Assembly (NCBI GenBank): GCA_945862225.1
Contig: CAMAXG010000004.1
Span: 1-44,225 of the forward strand
Reading direction: 5' to 3'
Source: Thermoflexus hugenholtzii JAD2
GTDB lineage: Bacteria > Chloroflexota > Limnocylindria > Limnocylindrales > Limnocylindraceae
DNA length: 44,225 bases
Shown here: in pieces, positions 20,395 through 28,562 of the stretch
How positions within the stretch are numbered: the first letter of the stretch is position 1
How the letters are laid out: each line of letters starts with the position of its first letter
Position numbers and translations under genes: made by a program
The notes under the pieces: generated by a model
What the model was told of the DNA's origin: nothing
Database searches by the model: none
The model's input: the letters and a program-made list of their open reading frames with translations, nothing else

Positions 20395-20427
20395 AGAGTG
20401 GCAGGGGAATGTAAGCGGAATGTTATC
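20395..20427 (-). promoter_or_regulatory. Pho-box-like repeats and -10-like element before pstS-1
   Basis: On the minus strand two adjacent 11-mers, GATAACATTCC and GCTTACATTCC (20427-20406), are followed 5 nt later by CACTCT (20400-20395). The 11-nt period matches PhoB/PhoP direct-repeat boxes, which replace a -35. The same CACTCT at the same distance occurs upstream of pstS-2. It also lies about 40 nt upstream of the divergent tdk start. Confidence 0.65.
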
Positions 20428-20455
20428 GCCAGATTGGTGCCACGTAATTCTCGGC

Positions 20456-20461
20456 TAGGAT
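20456..20461 (+). promoter_or_regulatory. -10 box of a probable leaderless tdk promoter
   Basis: TAGGAT lies 7 nt before ATG 20469, the distance expected if transcription starts at or next to the start codon. A TTGGTG 16 nt upstream could be the -35. The AGGA within it could instead act as a weak ribosome site. Confidence 0.45.
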
Positions 20462-20468
20462 GCTCGGC

Positions 20469-21053
20469 ATGGCTATCCCGCGTCGACCCTGGCTCCACGT
20501 CATTGCTGGCTGCATGAGCAGCGGTAAGACGGCCGAGGTCGTCCGCCTCCTCACCCGCCGTCAGATTGCAGGCCAGAGCGTGCTCCTGATCACACCAGCC
20601 CGCGACACGCGCGTTGCCCCGGGTGAAGTTGTCAGCCGAACGGGTACCCGATTCCCGAGCGTTGTAGCGCCTGACGCTGCCGCCATCCGCAACGAGATTG
20701 CCCGTATCAACCCTGATGCCGTGGCAATTGAAGAGGCGCAGTTCTTCGGCCCAGACCTTCCCGCGATCATTGAGGAGATTGTTGCGGCGCCCCGAACGGT
20801 CATCGTCAGCGGGCTCGACCAAGACTTTGCTGGGCGACCGTTCGCGACGATTCCAGAGCTACTAGCTCTTGCCGACGAGGTGACAAAGCTCTCAGCCATC
20901 TGTGTCGTTTGCGGCAACGAGGCCACAAGAACGCAGCGCCTTCGTAATGGAAAGCCTGCGAGCGCCAATGACGAGTTGATCGTGATTGGTGGCATGGCGG
21001 GCGACGATACATACGAAGCGCGCTGTCGCGCCTGCCATCAGGTTATTGCCTAG
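20469..21053 (+). CDS. tdk: Thymidine kinase (type II)
   Basis: Phosphorylates thymidine in the nucleotide salvage pathway. P-loop AGCMSSGKTAEVVRLL, the Walker-B-like motif AIEEAQFF (usually DEAQFF), the lid segment VSGLDQDFAGRPF, and two zinc-binding pairs CVVCGNEA and CRACH. About 194 residues, standard. I prefer ATG 20469 to the track's 20460 because TAGGAT lies 7 nt before it. It is the only rightward gene between the two pst operons and diverges from pstS-1, so the Pho-box region may affect both. It ends 13 nt from the convergent NMT1-like gene. Confidence 0.93.
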   Translation: MAIPRRPWLHVIAGCMSSGKTAEVVRLLTRRQIAGQSVLLITPARDTRVAPGEVVSRTGTRFPSVVAPDAAAIRNEIARINPDAVAIEEAQFFGPDLPAIIEEIVAAPRTVIVSGLDQDFAGRPFATIPELLALADEVTKLSAICVVCGNEATRTQRLRNGKPASANDELIVIGGMAGDDTYEARCRACHQVIA

Positions 21054-21066
21054 TCATTCAACCGAG

Positions 21067-22215
21067 CTAGTAGAGCGGGATCTCCAAGGTCAACACACTC
21101 CAGCTCTCTCCCTTGCGATCGAGGTCCGCCGGCCAATGCAACTCAGCAAGCGCCAAGACAGCGCCATCCACGTACTCGTTCTTGAACTGGTTCGTGAGTA
21201 CCCCGGCAGAGACTGCAGTTGCCACGGCGTTGGTGATGCCATCGATATCGATCCAGAGTACGCCGTTAGCAGCCGGCCAGAGTTGGTTGTTGAGTGCATT
21301 GACACTCCATACCAACGTCTCTTGATCTTGATCGGATGTGCCGATTCCGAGGAACAGTGCAGCGCAATCTTCGATGAAGTCGCGACAGAACGCGAGGCCC
21401 TCTGCTAGGGCAACAAGCGATGCCGCTGCGGCAATCTTTGCGTTGTCAGATGTGAGCGCCGAAGCGTGTGCCCAAATCGCAAGGCCGGTGTCGAAGGTTG
21501 TGGGCGTGATGGAAAACTCTACGAGCCCCTCCACACCAACGCTCGCTCCAGTGACGAGGTCTGGACCCTGAACCAGGCGAGGCCAGCCGTCAATCGAACT
21601 GACAATTGCAGCTGCGTAGGTGCCGTCAAGAATTGGAATGGGATCAAACGACGAAGAGAGGTCGGTGGCATAGGTCAGGGAGAGTGACGCAAGATCCACC
21701 CCCGCCGCCGAGAGGGCGGCAAGCGCCGTGGCGGCATCGCCCGGCAGGCCATGAACGAAGATGTTCTTGCCCGCGAGGTCAGCAATCTCAGTGATGCCAG
21801 AGGTGACTGGCGTCACGAGGCGCCAGTCAGACTGCTGCGCGAGCCCTGCGATCAGCATAAGGTCGCTGCCTGCCTCTCGCGCGCTGAGCGCAGCAGCTGG
21901 CGAAGCCACATAGAGATCGACGGTCGATTCATCCTCCGCGCCTGCGAATGGGTCGACCCCGACCGTGGGTGTTGCAATGCTCAATGTGATTTCAGCAGCA
22001 GCAAGTGCCTCCTCTTGGGTCAAGAACGCAAAGGGGGCGTGCAGACCGCTTGGAGCGCCAGGTAGGTGATACACGACGCTCATCGGCTGGCTTGGAATTA
22101 GCGCTCCAGCGATCGACGAGGCGCTTGGCGTAGCCTCCCCTGGGACGCCAGGGCGACAGGCGGCGACCAACAGCAAGGAGAGCGAGAGCGCCAACGATCG
22201 GCGAATGAGGCTCAA
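21067..22215 (-). CDS. NMT1/SsuA-like solute-binding lipoprotein encoded in the pst-2 operon
   Basis: A 382-residue exported lipoprotein (lipobox LLVAACRP, Cys20). It looks like a type II periplasmic-binding protein of the NMT1/ThiY/SsuA kind, with [41 protein letters not shown] and the C-terminal [14 protein letters not shown]. Family members bind thiamine precursors, sulfonates, nitrate or other small organics. The start is TTG, overlapping the PstB-2 stop as TTGA, so it is translationally coupled to a phosphate transporter; no permease for it is seen. It might widen substrate range or sense a ligand; that is inference. The family call is moderate. Confidence 0.72.
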   Translation of the reverse strand: MSLIRRSLALSLSLLLVAACRPGVPGEATPSASSIAGALIPSQPMSVVYHLPGAPSGLHAPFAFLTQEEALAAAEITLSIATPTVGVDPFAGAEDESTVDLYVASPAAALSAREAGSDLMLIAGLAQQSDWRLVTPVTSGITEIADLAGKNIFVHGLPGDAATALAALSAAGVDLASLSLTYATDLSSSFDPIPILDGTYAAAIVSSIDGWPRLVQGPDLVTGASVGVEGLVEFSITPTTFDTGLAIWAHASALTSDNAKIAAAASLVALAEGLAFCRDFIEDCAALFLGIGTSDQDQETLVWSVNALNNQLWPAANGVLWIDIDGITNAVATAVSAGVLTNQFKNEYVDGAVLALAELHWPADLDRKGESWSVLTLEIPLY

Positions 22216-23102
22216 CCGAATCGCCCTGCCACGTAGTCTTCGGTCAGTTGCTGCGTCGGAGCCGTGAAGATCTGTGGCGTGAGGCCGCTCTCCACGAGGT
22301 ATCCGCCACGGTCTTCACCCATGCTGAAGAACGCTGTCGAATCGGAGACGCGCGATGCCTGCTGCATGTTGTGCGTCACGATGACGATGGTGTACTCCGT
22401 TCGAAGCTCTCGAATCAACTCTTCAATCTTGAGTGTGGCGATCGGATCGAGGGCGGAGCAGGGCTCATCCATCAAGATCACTTCTGGGCGAACAGCAATG
22501 GCGCGCGCAATGCAGAGGCGCTGCTGTTGGCCACCGGAGAGTGAGGTGCCAGGCTCATTGAGTTTATCTTTCACCTCGTTCCAGAGTGCAGCCTTCTTCA
22601 GTGACTCTTCCACGATTCCTGCAATTTCACCCTTGCTTGAAGCGCCCGCGAGTCGCAGCCCGCTGGCCACATTGCCAAAGATCGACATCGTCGGAAATGG
22701 GTTCGGCTTCTGGAAGACCATGCCGATCACGCGTCGAACCCGAACAGGGTCGACAAGAGGCCCATAAACATCGATGCCATCTAACGTGATTGTGCCCTTT
22801 ACGGTTGCGTTCGGGATCGTTTCGTGCATGCGGTTGAGGGCGCGAAGGAGCGTGGACTTTCCACAGCCTGATGGGCCAATCAGCGCGGTGACCTTCTTTG
22901 GCTCGATGTTCAGGGACACATTGTTGACCGCGCGGAACTTGTCGTAGAACACCTCGAGGTTCTGCAGGTTGAGGCTCCCCTCCGACGCCTTGGCAGCCGC
23001 ACCTGCAGGCCGAGCCGCGGGCGATGCCGTCTTTGACGCGTTAGTCGACCCAACAGTGTTCGCTTCTGAGCGCTTCATCTTCTTCCCCTTCTCTTCTGCC
23101 AT
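22212..23102 (-). CDS. pstB: Phosphate ABC transporter ATP-binding protein PstB (system 2)
   Basis: Second Pst[10 protein letters not shown] Walker [28 protein letters not shown] signature, [13 protein letters not shown] and THNMQQASR. Similar throughout to system 1, so the two may be able to exchange subunits (inference). A lysine/alanine-rich tail of about 40 residues precedes the core. ATG 23102 lies 2 nt after the pstA stop; ATG 23078, with AAGGGGAAG in front, is a credible alternative. Its stop is shared with the TTG start of the NMT1-like lipoprotein gene. Confidence 0.96.
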   Translation of the reverse strand: MAEEKGKKMKRSEANTVGSTNASKTASPAARPAGAAAKASEGSLNLQNLEVFYDKFRAVNNVSLNIEPKKVTALIGPSGCGKSTLLRALNRMHETIPNATVKGTITLDGIDVYGPLVDPVRVRRVIGMVFQKPNPFPTMSIFGNVASGLRLAGASSKGEIAGIVEESLKKAALWNEVKDKLNEPGTSLSGGQQQRLCIARAIAVRPEVILMDEPCSALDPIATLKIEELIRELRTEYTIVIVTHNMQQASRVSDSTAFFSMGEDRGGYLVESGLTPQIFTAPTQQLTEDYVAGRFG

Positions 23103-23104
23103 GA

Positions 23105-23980
23105 CTATGCCACCCGGTTGTTGACGGTGCGGAACCGAACCAGAACGTTAAGTGTGAGTGCGATTACGAGAAGGACGAGTGCCGTCGCCCATGCTTGGCC
23201 GATTAGCAAGCTATCGGGCGAACTCGAATATCGATAAATTACGATTGGCATGGCGTTCATCGTTGAACCAAAATTGAGAATCTCTGTGTCGTTGGTGCCC
23301 TTTGCGGTAAGTAGCAGCGGTGCTGTCTCGCCCAGACCACGACTGACGGCGAGAACAACGCCAGTAAGCAGACCAGATGCGGCCGTTCGGCAGGTAACGA
23401 AGATCGTTGTTTTCCAGACCGGAATGCCGAGTGCGAGCGAGGCTTCTCGCACGCCGGCAGGAACGAGTCGAATCACCTCTTGGGTTGTGCGCATCACGAT
23501 AGGAATCATGAGCACAGAGAGTGCCACGATCGCTGCGTACCCAGAGAATCCGAGGGCCGGGACCACTACGAGGAAGGCGAAGAGTCCGGCGATGATACTC
23601 GGGGTGCCAAGCATCACATCGATGAGCAGCTCGCCAGCGGAAGAGACCCGCGGTGAGGCGAACTCGTTGAGGTAGACCCCGCCGGCAATGCCAACTGGCG
23701 CGGCAAGAATGATGGATGCAATCGTCAGCTGCAGCGAGCCGATGATGGCGTTTGAGATTCCAGGCTCGATGTCTAGGGGGCTGTTCACGATGAGCTGCGA
23801 CGTGAGGAATGGCAGTCCGTTTGTGATGATGTACAAAATGAGTCCGATGAGTGGAACCACGGCAATGGCGGCGGTCACAAACATGATTCCGCGCATAAAG
23901 CGGTCTGCGCGCCTGCGTCGAGCATCGCGCCCTGAGGGGGCTTTGACCAGGTCAGCAGCCGTAAATCGCAGCAAGCTCAC
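23105..23980 (-). CDS. pstA: Phosphate ABC transporter permease PstA (system 2)
   Basis: Permease with about six helices, 291 residues. Typical PstA stretches: [34 protein letters not shown], the EAA loop [26 protein letters not shown] and [15 protein letters not shown]. Start GTG 23980 overlaps the pstC stop as GTGA. The order C-A-B-lipoprotein is continuous with gaps of 2 nt or less. Its EAA loop (LGIPVWKT) is more divergent than system 1 (LGATRWQM), which argues against a very recent duplication. Confidence 0.94.
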   Translation of the reverse strand: MSLLRFTAADLVKAPSGRDARRRRADRFMRGIMFVTAAIAVVPLIGLILYIITNGLPFLTSQLIVNSPLDIEPGISNAIIGSLQLTIASIILAAPVGIAGGVYLNEFASPRVSSAGELLIDVMLGTPSIIAGLFAFLVVVPALGFSGYAAIVALSVLMIPIVMRTTQEVIRLVPAGVREASLALGIPVWKTTIFVTCRTAASGLLTGVVLAVSRGLGETAPLLLTAKGTNDTEILNFGSTMNAMPIVIYRYSSSPDSLLIGQAWATALVLLVIALTLNVLVRFRTVNNRVA

Positions 23981-24969
23981 GATGCCTGCCCCCCTCCGCG
24001 CGCCGCACGGCGAACGAGGAGACGAATAGCGAGGCTGAGCAAGAATGTGACCGCGAAGAGGCAGATACCGAGTGCGGCAAGGGCGCCTGTCTCGGTTGGG
24101 GTGCTGGCCTCGGCATAGTTTGATGCGATCTTTGACGCAATCGTTTGGCCAGGGAGGAAGAGACTAGAGGGGATCCCCTCCGCGTTGCCAATCACCATGG
24201 TTACGGCGATGGTCTCGCCGACTGCGCGACCAAGGGCCAGCAGCACCGCGCCGGTGAGCCCGACCCGTGCCGCTGGAAGCACGACATGACGAATAGTCTC
24301 CCATCGGGTTGCCCCCATGCCAATGAACCCTTCACGGAGTGATTGCGGTACCGAGCGAATGACTTCACGGCTGATGGCAACAACCATCGGAATGATCATG
24401 ATGGCGAGCACCATGCCGGCGCGGAAGACACTCTGCGCAGCGGGTGCTTCTGGATCTTCCGCGAGCCAAGGGAAGATTCTGCCGAGGGTGCTTGCGACCC
24501 ACCACTCCACCGAGTCCCGAAGGCGAATCGAGAGGTCGCCTGCCGCCCAGAGTCCGATCACCACGGAAGGGATCGCGGCCATGAGCTCGACGAGGAAGGT
24601 GAGTGGTGCAGCGAGGCGTCGCGGCGCGAACTCAACGAGGTACACCGCGGCCAAGATGCCGACTGGTGCCGCGATCAGGATCGCGATGAGTGCCGAGACC
24701 ACGGTCCCCCAGATCACTGCGAACGCACCGTAGTTGCCAACGACGCTGCCGTCGGGCTGCGTTACCTCCCCCGCCCAGCGGTCACCAAAGACGAAGGAGA
24801 GTGGAGTTTGAATGTTCCATACGGGAAGCGAAGAGACCACCATCGAAAGGACCACTCCAGCCAGGAGGATCCCCGCGACAACCACAGCAGAGCCGAAAAG
24901 AATGCGGAAGAGGGCATCCACCCGGATGCCTCGCCCGAACCCGAAACGATTCTCCTTGGTAATTGCCAT
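23977..24969 (-). CDS. pstC: Phosphate ABC transporter permease PstC (system 2)
   Basis: Partner permease of PstA-2, about 330 residues from ATG 24969. The frame is open back to 25044, but that would include the intercistronic hairpin. Features: FVFGDRWAGEVTQPDGSVVGNYGAFAVIWGTVV, AVYLVEFAPRRLAA, IPSVVIGLWA and the EAA loop REGFIGMGATRWETIRHVVLPAA. Between helices it carries an extra loop (SVEWWVASTLGRIFPWLAED) not seen in PstC-1. AAAGAG precedes the ATG. Confidence 0.94.
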   Translation of the reverse strand: MAITKENRFGFGRGIRVDALFRILFGSAVVVAGILLAGVVLSMVVSSLPVWNIQTPLSFVFGDRWAGEVTQPDGSVVGNYGAFAVIWGTVVSALIAILIAAPVGILAAVYLVEFAPRRLAAPLTFLVELMAAIPSVVIGLWAAGDLSIRLRDSVEWWVASTLGRIFPWLAEDPEAPAAQSVFRAGMVLAIMIIPMVVAISREVIRSVPQSLREGFIGMGATRWETIRHVVLPAARVGLTGAVLLALGRAVGETIAVTMVIGNAEGIPSSLFLPGQTIASKIASNYAEASTPTETGALAALGICLFAVTFLLSLAIRLLVRRAARGGGQAS

Positions 24970-25005
24970 CTCTTTTGGTTTTCCTCCGACTCCTGTAGAC
25001 AGCGC

Positions 25006-25037
25006 ACCAGCGGGGAGCCTTTCGGCCCCCCGCTGGT
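25006..25037 (-). terminator. Intercistronic hairpin between pstS-2 and pstC-2
   Basis: A 14-bp stem with one mismatch that becomes a G-U pair in the leftward RNA: ACCAGCGGGG... and its complement around loop GAAA, a GNRA-type tetraloop in the RNA. It sits 31 nt after the pstS-2 stop and 36 nt before the pstC-2 start. No T-run follows, so it probably acts as a partial terminator or protects the pstS mRNA end. Confidence 0.7.
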
Positions 25038-25068
25038 TCACCATTAAGCGCCCAAGCGCGACGTTAGA

Positions 25069-26421
25069 TTACGGCCAGAGAACCGTGCCGTCGTACTTGA
25101 TTGTCTTCAACTGAGCCACCGCCGCGTTTCGAGCGGCGGTAGGAAGCGCTGCGTATCCAACGATGCCGTCTGATACGTAGAGCTTGCTCTGACCGGTCGT
25201 CAGCGCCCAGTTAAGGAACGCGATGAGACCCTGCACCTGGGCCTTCGAGGCACCGGTGCCGCCAGATACCCAGCTCTTGTAAACCATCAACCATGAGTAC
25301 CCGACAATCGGATACGAGCTGGTCCCAGCAGCAAAGACTGGCTGGACGTAGCTCGTCGAAGGATTGATTGGGTCCTCGGTGGCAACCGCAGCGGTCATTG
25401 CTGCCGTTGCAGCTGTTGCGCTCGGTAGCACGTAGTTGAACTTTCCACGATTTGCACCTGAAGTGAACTTCGACTTCGTTTCAAGCGCAGCCGTCTTTAG
25501 GCCAGTGGCGGCAGCATATGAAAGCTCAACGTATCCGATTGAGCGGTTCGTCGCTGCAATGTTTGCAGCAACACCCGCATTTCCATCCCCACCGATGATT
25601 GCGCGAGCACCCTTTGCGGTGCGCATCGCACCGAAGTAGGTGCCTGGCTGCGTGCTGGCTGGCTTGAACGTACCCGCAGTTGCACTAAAAGCGGTGCTTG
25701 AATTGCTGCTGAAGTTTGACTCGTAGCCGCAGTTCTTCTGTGCTGCGGTGGCCGACTTGCCCAAATACGATGCAAAGATGAACGTGGTTCCGGAGCCATC
25801 GCTTCGGCCGTTCAGAATGATCGTGGAGCTGGTCAAGTTGGTAATAAGTGGGTTTAGCGCCTTGATCTTTGGATCATTCCACTTTTTGATCGTGCCGTTG
25901 TAAATGTCGCAGAGCACTGCGCCATTGAGTCGCAGCGTGGCGGCAACCGTACGGCGCGAGCTCGCAGAGACCCTCTGCTTGAGGCCGTCGAAGCGATATG
26001 CAACGGCAACTGGACCGGCGGTTGCCGGAATGACGATGTAGTCATTGGCGGTGCCGAGCGCCGTATCAATGGTTGTTCGGTTCGTTGAGGTCAGGACGCT
26101 GTCGGTGCCAGAGAACATCTGGGTGTCCTTCATCATCTCTGATCCCGCGAAGTTGGAGATGCCAGTGCTCGAACCACCACCGGTGTAGTCGAGAACAAAC
26201 TTGGAGGACGAGCTGGTACCAAAGCGGGAAGGGTTGACGTAGTTTCGGTAGTACTCAAACCACTTCGTGTACTGGTTCCACGGGAAGGTTGCACCCGAGC
26301 CGGTGATCTTGCCGAATCCGGCATCGATCGTTGGCGCTGAGGCGCTTGCCGTACCGGCAAGCCCCGCCACAAGCACCAAGCCCATGAGCAGGCTGGTTGT
26401 GATCTTCGTAAGGTTTCGCAC
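25069..26421 (-). CDS. pstS: Phosphate-binding protein PstS-like (system 2), without lipobox
   Basis: A large PstS-type protein of 450 residues. GTG 26421 has GGAGGAG 5 nt upstream and gives a Sec signal MRNLTKITTSLLMGLVLVAG ending ASA-SAP. The core begins ITGSGATFPWNQYTKWFEYY, then DYTGGGSSTGISNFAGSEMM, IKKWNDPKIKALNP and GRSDGSGTTFIFASYL, all PstS-family binding loops. There is no lipobox cysteine and no C-terminal anchor, unlike PstS-1 and LivK. The track ORF starts at 26478, too early. Four 11-nt Pho-box-like units lie upstream. First gene of pstSCAB-2. Confidence 0.93.
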   Translation of the reverse strand: MRNLTKITTSLLMGLVLVAGLAGTASASAPTIDAGFGKITGSGATFPWNQYTKWFEYYRNYVNPSRFGTSSSSKFVLDYTGGGSSTGISNFAGSEMMKDTQMFSGTDSVLTSTNRTTIDTALGTANDYIVIPATAGPVAVAYRFDGLKQRVSASSRRTVAATLRLNGAVLCDIYNGTIKKWNDPKIKALNPLITNLTSSTIILNGRSDGSGTTFIFASYLGKSATAAQKNCGYESNFSSNSSTAFSATAGTFKPASTQPGTYFGAMRTAKGARAIIGGDGNAGVAANIAATNRSIGYVELSYAAATGLKTAALETKSKFTSGANRGKFNYVLPSATAATAAMTAAVATEDPINPSTSYVQPVFAAGTSSYPIVGYSWLMVYKSWVSGGTGASKAQVQGLIAFLNWALTTGQSKLYVSDGIVGYAALPTAARNAAVAQLKTIKYDGTVLWP

Positions 26422-27511
26422 TGTAACTCCTCCGCGGCGTTGCGCCGAACCGCCGATCTTTTGTGGGGCGCGGGGCAAGAGTGACGCAGCGATGTATACG
26501 GAACGCTAACGGTGTGTAAACGCTCTGTGAATTTTTGGTAACACCGTGCTTGGGGCGCCTTGGGGCCCTCTTTGGCCGCACGGACCGAATCGCCCCCCAC
26601 TCCGCCACCAGCACGGCACCGAGGATCAGCGCCCCACCAACCAGCTGAACTGCGGTAAGACGCTCGTTGAAGAGGTAGCCGGCCGCCACGATCGTGAAGA
26701 TCGGCTCCACGGTACTGATCAGCGCCGCACGGGCGGCCCCAAGACGCTGCGCCCCTATATAGAAGGCACCGATCGGAATGATCCCCGCAATGGTGGCGAC
26801 GCCAATGATCGGCAGGAGTGCGTCATCAGGGATCGGGGTTGGCAGCAGTTCGCGCCCAAGTGCGGCGCGCAGCAGCAACATGCCGACCGCGGTGCCGAAG
26901 AGGCTGACCGGAATGGCGGCGAGTGGCGAGGTGCCTCCGCGACCCGATGCGCCGGTACCGCTCTTGGTTTCGCCGCCGAGACGCGCGGCGAGAATGATGT
27001 AGCAGCTATAGATGATCGGCGAGGCGATGCCGAGCACCAGGCCGATCGGCGCGGGCTCATTCGCTTCAGGGATGCCACCCACGCCGAGCACGACCCCGGT
27101 GGTGGCGATCGCGAGGGCGATCCACGGGCGTGGCCCCGACGGTGCGTGGGCAAAGAAGATCGAGAGCACGGCAACGATGGCTGGGAAGGCATAGGTCATG
27201 AGGCCAGCGAGTGAGGCGTCAATCCAGGTGAGGCTCCCAAAGTAGGTAGCAGCGTTGGCAGTGAAGAAGAGCCCGATGGCAAAAGAACGGAGCGCACGCT
27301 CGCGGGTAAGGCCACGAAGGGCCGCGCGCCCAGCTGGGAGCGCGACGACGATGGCGCCAAGGATGAGCGCGGCGAGCAGGTGGCGCCAGACCAGCAGGTC
27401 GAGCCAATCAAATCCAGTCGGGTAGATCGCTTTCGCAAAGAGTGAGCCCGATCCATAGCCGATCGCCGAGACGACGACCAACAGAATCCACGGGAGTCGA
27501 TTTGAACGCAT
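26255..27511 (-). CDS. EamA-family transporter with run-on C-terminal tail
   Basis: The first ~305 residues form a normal ten-helix EamA/DMT transporter, from PWILLVVVSAIGYGSGSLFAK to QLVGGALILGAVLVAEWG. The frame then stays open for about 110 more residues of basic, low-homology-looking sequence and ends at 26255, 167 nt inside pstS-2 in another frame. The tail covers the Pho-box array. Either the normal stop was lost (mutation or sequence error near 26590) or the long form is real. ATG 27511 has TATCCT 6 nt upstream and no ribosome site, so a leaderless mRNA is likely. It diverges from the next EamA gene. Confidence 0.8.
   Translation of the reverse strand: MRSNRLPWILLVVVSAIGYGSGSLFAKAIYPTGFDWLDLLVWRHLLAALILGAIVVALPAGRAALRGLTRERALRSFAIGLFFTANAATYFGSLTWIDASLAGLMTYAFPAIVAVLSIFFAHAPSGPRPWIALAIATTGVVLGVGGIPEANEPAPIGLVLGIASPIIYSCYIILAARLGGETKSGTGASGRGGTSPLAAIPVSLFGTAVGMLLLRAALGRELLPTPIPDDALLPIIGVATIAGIIPIGAFYIGAQRLGAARAALISTVEPIFTIVAAGYLFNERLTAVQLVGGALILGAVLVAEWGAIRSVRPKRAPRRPKHGVTKNSQSVYTPLAFRIHRCVTLAPRPTKDRRFGATPRRSYSAKPYEDHNQPAHGLGACGGACRYGKRLSANDRCRIRQDHRLGCNLPVEPVHEVV
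26478..26532 (-). promoter_or_regulatory. Four-unit Pho-box-like array and -10-like element before pstS-2
   Basis: On the minus strand, four contiguous 11-mers (ATTCACAGAGC, GTTTACACACC, GTTAGCGTTCC, GTATACATCGC; 26532-26489) are followed after 5 nt by CACTCT (26483-26478). The 11-nt period and GTT(A/T)AC-like heads match PhoP/PhoB direct-repeat boxes. It lies 57 nt upstream of the GTG start of pstS-2. Confidence 0.7.
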
Positions 27512-27517
27512 CGTGGA

Positions 27518-27523
27518 AGGATA
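27518..27523 (-). promoter_or_regulatory. -10 box of a probable leaderless eamA promoter
   Basis: TATCCT (minus strand) lies 6 nt before ATG 27511 of the run-on EamA gene, with no ribosome-binding site between. It fits the TAnnnT-(6-7 nt)-ATG pattern seen at six other starts in this window. Confidence 0.45.
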
Positions 27524-27573
27524 CGTGTGAACGGCTACTTGGTGTGTGCCACACATCGTGTAGCGCACTCGGC

Positions 27574-27579
27574 TAGCAT
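27574..27579 (+). promoter_or_regulatory. -10 box of a probable leaderless eamA promoter
   Basis: TAGCAT lies 7 nt before ATG 27587. The sequence between has no ribosome-binding site. The leftward EamA gene's own box is only 50 bp away, so the two divergent promoters share this 75-bp gap. Confidence 0.5.
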
Positions 27580-27586
27580 CAGCGCT

Positions 27587-28561
27587 ATGGCAAAAACGGT
27601 TTCAACGGCGGCCCCCCGACTCACCGCCGCCGCCCCACTGGCGATCGCTCTGGCGATGCTCACGATCTACATCGTGTGGGGCACCACCTACCTCGCCATT
27701 CGCGTGGTCGTTGACCCCGATCAAGGCATGGCCATTCCGCCATTCGCCATGGTCTTCATTCGATTTGCGGTTGCCGGTCTCGCCATGCTTGCACTCGTTG
27801 CCATCTTCGCCCGCGATGCGCTGCGCTCACTCACCCGTGCGCAGATTCGCGACCAGGCCATCGTCGGAATCGCCCTGAACGTTGGCGGACTCGGTGTGAC
27901 CTCATTTGGCGAGCAGACCATCCCTTCGGGGATCACCGCACTCCTGATCGCCCTGCTACCGATCTGGGTCGCCGTGATCGGGCGTGTGGTCTATAAGGAC
28001 CGTATTGCTCCACTCAGCATCCTTGGGATCGCCGTCGGCATCGTGGGGGTAATCATCCTCATCTCTCCTGATGCGGGTGACGCGGGCCTCGACCCTCTCG
28101 GACTCGCTTGCATCCTCTTTAGCCCGCTCAGCTGGGGTGGTGGTTCGATCTGGAGCCAACGTCGTGCCGCAACGCCGGCCGACTCTCGAGTTGCCGTAGC
28201 CATTCAAATGCTCGCCGGCTCCGTGGGCGGTGCAATCGTTGCCACCCTGCTCGGGGAGTGGAACAGCGTGGAATTCGGATCGCTCGGTAGTGACGTGATC
28301 TTTGCGCTCGCCTATCTCATCGTCGTCGGCAGCCTGATCGCCTACAACGTGTACACCTGGCTGCTCCGCGTTGCGCCATTCGGCCTCGTCTCCACATATG
28401 CCTATGTAAACCCGGTGGTCGCAGTGCTCGCCGGCAGCTTTATCTTGAGTGAGCCGATCTCGGCCCAGCTCATTGCAGGCGGCGCCATTGTGGTTGTTGG
28501 TGTCGCGATCATGGTGACGGCTCGCAATCGAACAATTGCACGCGGGGCTGCGTCGCACTGA
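27587..28561 (+). CDS. EamA/DMT-family transporter
   Basis: Two EamA repeats with about ten helices, 324 residues from ATG 27587. The first repeat carries IYIVWGTTYLAIRVVVD and the ALNVGGLGVTSFGEQTIPSGITALLIAL segment; the second ends PVVAVLAGSFILSEPISAQLIAGGAIVVVGV. This is the YedA/RhtA-like branch of metabolite exporters; the substrate is unknown. The track start at 27527 is rejected because it runs back through the promoter. The stop is 1 nt before the next gene's ATG, so the glycosylase is probably co-transcribed. Confidence 0.9.
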   Translation: MAKTVSTAAPRLTAAAPLAIALAMLTIYIVWGTTYLAIRVVVDPDQGMAIPPFAMVFIRFAVAGLAMLALVAIFARDALRSLTRAQIRDQAIVGIALNVGGLGVTSFGEQTIPSGITALLIALLPIWVAVIGRVVYKDRIAPLSILGIAVGIVGVIILISPDAGDAGLDPLGLACILFSPLSWGGGSIWSQRRAATPADSRVAVAIQMLAGSVGGAIVATLLGEWNSVEFGSLGSDVIFALAYLIVVGSLIAYNVYTWLLRVAPFGLVSTYAYVNPVVAVLAGSFILSEPISAQLIAGGAIVVVGVAIMVTARNRTIARGAASH

Positions 28562-28562
28562 G

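Noticed and set aside
24343-25047. 234-residue rightward ORF opposite pstC-2
   Set aside because: Antisense shadow with His/Arg/Asp-rich composition; PstC is unambiguous.
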